Source of the DNA: Flavobacteriales bacterium UBA952
GTDB lineage: Bacteria > Bacteroidota > Bacteroidia > Flavobacteriales_D > Crocinitomicaceae
Assembly (NCBI GenBank): GCA_002293185.1
Contig: DBCS01000007.1
Coordinates: forward strand, 143,939 to 207,938
DNA: 64,000 nt
Direction of reading: 5' to 3'
Part shown: piece after piece, positions 61,968 to 64,000 of the stretch
Layout of the letters: each line of letters starts with the position of its first letter
How positions within the stretch are numbered: position 1 is the first letter of the stretch
Notes under the pieces: model-generated
What the model was told of the DNA's origin: nothing
Databases searched by the model: none
What the model saw: only the letters and a program-made list of their open reading frames with translations
Position numbers and translations under genes: made by a program

Positions 61968-61975
61968 TAACTTTG
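61968..61975 (+). promoter_or_regulatory. -7 promoter element for the HAD-recO pair
   Basis: The plus strand reads TAACTTTG, a perfect TAnnTTTG match, 16 bases before the ATG at 61992. Confidence 0.65.
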
Positions 61976-61991
61976 TACTTCAACATTAGTT

Positions 61992-62603
61992 ATGAGAGGA
62001 ATTTTGAGTTATCAGCTGGTAGACCCGCAGTTACCGAACAGCGAAGAGGGATGGTTTATTGAAAGTGAAAACGGCGCATATAAGATTGCTGATTTATCGA
62101 TAAAAAAAATTGTCAGTGGACGTTATTCAGTTAGTGAGGGTTCAGTGGTTCAATTTGAACTCGAACCAAACTGCAAAGTAAGCGACCAAACCAAAATTCA
62201 GCACGCCGTGGTGGCCAAACTCCATTTAGAGGAAGAAAACCCCACCAAAATTTTCCTCATTGACATCGATGGCACCATCTGCGATGACATCAAAAATGAA
62301 GAAAGTTATTTGTATTCGGTTGCTCAAGTATTTCCAAATTCAAGGGAAGTCATTAATAAGTGGTACGAAGAAGGTAATATCATTACTTTCTTCACCGCCA
62401 GAGAAGCCAAAGACCGAGAAGTCACTGAAATTTGGCTCAAAGAAAATGGTTTTAATTACCACGGTTTGGTCATGGACAAACCGCGCATTAAAGACGGGCA
62501 AGAGTACGTTTGGATAGACAACCGTAAAGTGCGCGCCGTTACCTACATGGGTACCTGGTCTGAACTCACTGAAGTCGATGCCAAAATCAAGGTATTTGCA
62601 TAA
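61992..62603 (+). CDS. HAD-superfamily hydrolase with a possible cold-shock-like N-terminal domain
   Basis: This 203-residue protein has a C-terminal HAD phosphatase core. Motif I is IDIDGTICDD with the nucleophile Asp at about residue 91 and the acid Asp at 93. Motif II is FFTAREAKD, and motif IV is YVWIDN near 170, with a Lys (DKPRIKDG) before it. The first ~85 residues start MRGILSYQLVD and include EEGWFIESENGAY and SVVQFELEPN then HAVVAKL. This spacing recalls a cold-shock OB fold, though the RNA-binding motifs are only partly kept. The substrate is unknown. It is followed by recO after 12 bases. Confidence 0.78.
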   Translation: MRGILSYQLVDPQLPNSEEGWFIESENGAYKIADLSIKKIVSGRYSVSEGSVVQFELEPNCKVSDQTKIQHAVVAKLHLEEENPTKIFLIDIDGTICDDIKNEESYLYSVAQVFPNSREVINKWYEEGNIITFFTAREAKDREVTEIWLKENGFNYHGLVMDKPRIKDGQEYVWIDNRKVRAVTYMGTWSELTEVDAKIKVFA

Positions 62604-62615
62604 CCTGATCAGCAT

Positions 62616-63317
62616 TTGAAGGCCAAAGAGCTCGGTTTACTCCTCGATAAGCAAGCCTATTCTGAGAGCAGCATGATCTTGCATTTTTATACGCTTGAGC
62701 GTGGCTTCCAATCTTTTATTTTCAAAGGAGCGCTCAAAAAACGCAAGGCGCTCAACCAATTAGGCCTTTACGAAATCAACTATTTCAAAAGACCCGAGTC
62801 TGATCTTGGTATTGTAAATCAACTTGATTTTGCCTGGACCCCCCACACCCTTTTTGAGCGCCCTCAAAAGGTTTTGTTGATCTTCTTCATGACCGATATT
62901 CTCCAACAAACACTGCGGCACCAGGGCCCAGACGCCAAGCTTTTTTATTTTATCCGAGATCAGTTGGTGGCCTTGGAAACCACCGATGCCGAAAGAAAAT
63001 TTCCGACCCAATTTTTAGCGCAGTATCTCATGCTTTTGGGTTATGCCCCACTAGTGGAAGAGGAAGAAGCCGCCATTTTTGACTTGCAAAAAGGAAGTTT
63101 TTGTCTGGCCTCGCAAGGCGGTGCTACCTGTATTCAGGATCCAGTGCTCGTGCGCTTTTTAAAGGCGCAATTTTGGCCCTTACCGACTGAACTGCATGCG
63201 AATTCAGTTTTATACAAAGAGGCCTTGCGCATTTTAATACAGTATGCACAAATTCATTTGTCAGGTTTTGAGCTCGAAAAAACAATGGAGATTCTTCACG
63301 ACACCCTCTACGAATAA
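62616..63317 (+). CDS. recO: DNA repair protein RecO
   Basis: This 233-residue protein loads RecA onto SSB-coated DNA with RecR. The N-terminal OB fold contains KELGLLLDKQAYSESSMILHF and ERGFQSFIFKGALKKRKAL, matching the family closely. The C-terminal helical part includes FPTQFLAQYLMLLGYAP. The zinc-binding cysteines seen in many RecO proteins are missing. The start is a TTG; I found no ATG in frame before the conserved N-terminus. Confidence 0.93.
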   Translation: MKAKELGLLLDKQAYSESSMILHFYTLERGFQSFIFKGALKKRKALNQLGLYEINYFKRPESDLGIVNQLDFAWTPHTLFERPQKVLLIFFMTDILQQTLRHQGPDAKLFYFIRDQLVALETTDAERKFPTQFLAQYLMLLGYAPLVEEEEAAIFDLQKGSFCLASQGGATCIQDPVLVRFLKAQFWPLPTELHANSVLYKEALRILIQYAQIHLSGFELEKTMEILHDTLYE

Positions 63318-63332
63318 GCGCTTCGTTTGTGC

Positions 63333-63776
63333 TTAGCGTTTTCTGGCAAAAAAATCTTTGAGTAATTGGCTACATTCGGTTTCCATGACGCCATTTTCCA
63401 CGAGCGTTGCAGGGTGGTACAAGCTTGTTCCTGTTGCACTTGCTCCTCTTTTGGCATCTCGGGCCGCAAAAACAACGCGGTCTACCTGAGACCAATACAA
63501 AGCTCCAGCACACATGCAGCAAGGCTCTAAGGTCACAAACAGCGTACATTCTTTGAGGTATTTGGCACCTAAGTATTGTGCGGCGGCGGTAATGGCCTGA
63601 ATTTCGGCATGCGCGGTAACGTCAGTGAGTTGCTCCGTAAGGTTATGGCCGCGAGCTATAATCTGATTTTTGCAAACAATGACCGCGCCAACAGGCACTT
63701 CGTCTGCATCAAAAGCTTTTTGCGCCTCTAAAAAGGCTTGCTTCATAAAATATTCATCGTTGAAAGGGCTCAGCAT
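63333..63776 (-). CDS. tadA: tRNA-specific adenosine deaminase
   Basis: The 147-residue zinc enzyme converts A34 to inosine in tRNA-Arg(ACG). The active site is TAHAEIQA (zinc-binding His56 and proton-shuttle Glu58) with PCCMCAGAL (Cys86 and Cys89). Related guanine and cytosine deaminases share the fold, but the length, the preceding VPVGAVIV and the KYLKECTLFVTLEPCCMC pattern fit TadA. It converges on recO with 15 bases between stops. Confidence 0.94.
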   Translation of the reverse strand: MLSPFNDEYFMKQAFLEAQKAFDADEVPVGAVIVCKNQIIARGHNLTEQLTDVTAHAEIQAITAAAQYLGAKYLKECTLFVTLEPCCMCAGALYWSQVDRVVFAARDAKRGASATGTSLYHPATLVENGVMETECSQLLKDFFARKR

Positions 63777-63812
63777 AGCGCAAGATTACAAACTTTCTCT
63801 TAATTTTCAGCC

Positions 63813-64000
63813 ATGAATCTTTTAGACCTCTTTCTTTTTGCCCCCTTGGCTTACGGCGCTTATAAAGGATACAAGCGCGGCCTTATTATGTCGTTATTTA
63901 TGTTGTTAGCCATTGTTGTTGGCCTTTACGCAGCTTTTCAACTCACCGATGTAGTCGTGGAATGGGGGCGTGATAATTTACATTGGGAGAAAACCACCTT
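63813..64000 (+). CDS. CvpA-family inner-membrane protein, cut by window edge
   Basis: Only the first 62 codons are in the window. They read MNLLDLFLFAPLAYGAYKGY, then a TM segment (LIMSLFMLLAIVVGLYAAF). The short N-terminal hydrophobic segment, a GxxxGY turn and a second TM fit CvpA, a family of four-helix membrane proteins linked to colicin V export and envelope maintenance. The rest lies beyond the right edge. A near-match -7 box (TAATTTTC) lies about 5 bases before the ATG. Confidence 0.75.
   Translation, partial: MNLLDLFLFAPLAYGAYKGYKRGLIMSLFMLLAIVVGLYAAFQLTDVVVEWGRDNLHWEKTT

Noticed and set aside
1..64000. Anti-phage, toxin-antitoxin, integrase, transposase, tRNA or rRNA genes
   Set aside because: I looked on both strands and found no supporting motif or structure; the window is core and envelope genes.

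Overview
The window looks like chromosomal DNA from a Bacteroidota species, most likely of the order Flavobacteriales. The reasons are lipoprotein and surface families found almost only there (DUF4270, DUF4292, type IX secretion sorting domains of both type A and type B, TonB-dependent receptors with a carboxypeptidase-like N-terminal domain), the near absence of Shine-Dalgarno sequences, and 16 perfect copies of the Bacteroidota -7 promoter element TAnnTTTG just upstream of genes. I cannot name a genus. I see no rRNA, tRNA, CRISPR array, transposon, prophage or recognisable defence system, and no gene-free stretch longer than about 300 bases. Both edges cut through genes: a sensor histidine kinase on the left and a CvpA-like membrane protein on the right.

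Layout. 1-3.9 kb: a minus-strand operon of uridine kinase and a large NtrY-like histidine kinase. 4-7.4 kb: a type IX-secreted Lys-C-like protease and hemW. 7.4-11.4 kb (minus): a bacilliredoxin, an orphan solute-binding lipoprotein and mutS. 11.5-15.5 kb: a TrmH-family methyltransferase facing the panC-panD-rfaE2-lysS cluster (coenzyme A, LPS heptose, tRNA charging). 15.6-19.5 kb (plus): a half-length glycogen-synthase-like protein, a DUF4270 lipoprotein and glmS. 19.6-21.2 kb (minus): pterin dehydratase, L,D-transpeptidase-like protein and 1-Cys peroxiredoxin. 21.3-26.1 kb (minus): a three-gene unit of TonB-dependent receptor, acidic lipoprotein and beta-propeller phytase, with lower GC in sampled lines; this looks like a phytate scavenging locus. 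26.2-32.2 kb: dxr, a 1151-residue SprA-like outer-membrane protein and serS. 32.3-37.6 kb (plus): dut, a sugar nucleotidyltransferase, a TPR lipoprotein, a LolB-like DUF4292 lipoprotein and an EnvC-like protein, tightly packed or overlapping. 37.5-48.0 kb (minus): O-antigen ligase/polymerase, Wzz, Wzx and two adjacent giant Ig-repeat adhesins with type B sorting domains. 48.1-56.2 kb (minus): mutY, pepA, pdxA, DUF177, rpmF, plsX, fabH, accB and accC, closed by a UUCG-loop terminator. 56.3-58.9 kb (plus): HU, a 30-codon bS22/mS38-like basic protein, rng and recX. 59-64 kb: a secreted thioredoxin-fold protein, a second TonB-dependent receptor, a HAD protein with a possible cold-shock-like N-terminus, recO, tadA and a CvpA-like gene.

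How it fits together. Much of the window is envelope business: peptidoglycan precursor supply (glmS), amidase control (EnvC-like), cross-linking (L,D-transpeptidase), lipoprotein sorting (LolB-like), LPS heptose (rfaE2), polysaccharide export (Wzx/Wzz/ligase), fatty-acid initiation (accBC, fabH, plsX) and type IX surface display. The most interesting items are the phytate locus with its Calx-beta-like acidic lipoprotein and a start-codon hairpin, a set of genes whose -7 box lies only 3-8 bases before the ATG (probably leaderless mRNAs), the HU terminator that overlaps a promoter for the tiny ribosomal-type protein, and the possible cold-shock/HAD fusion.
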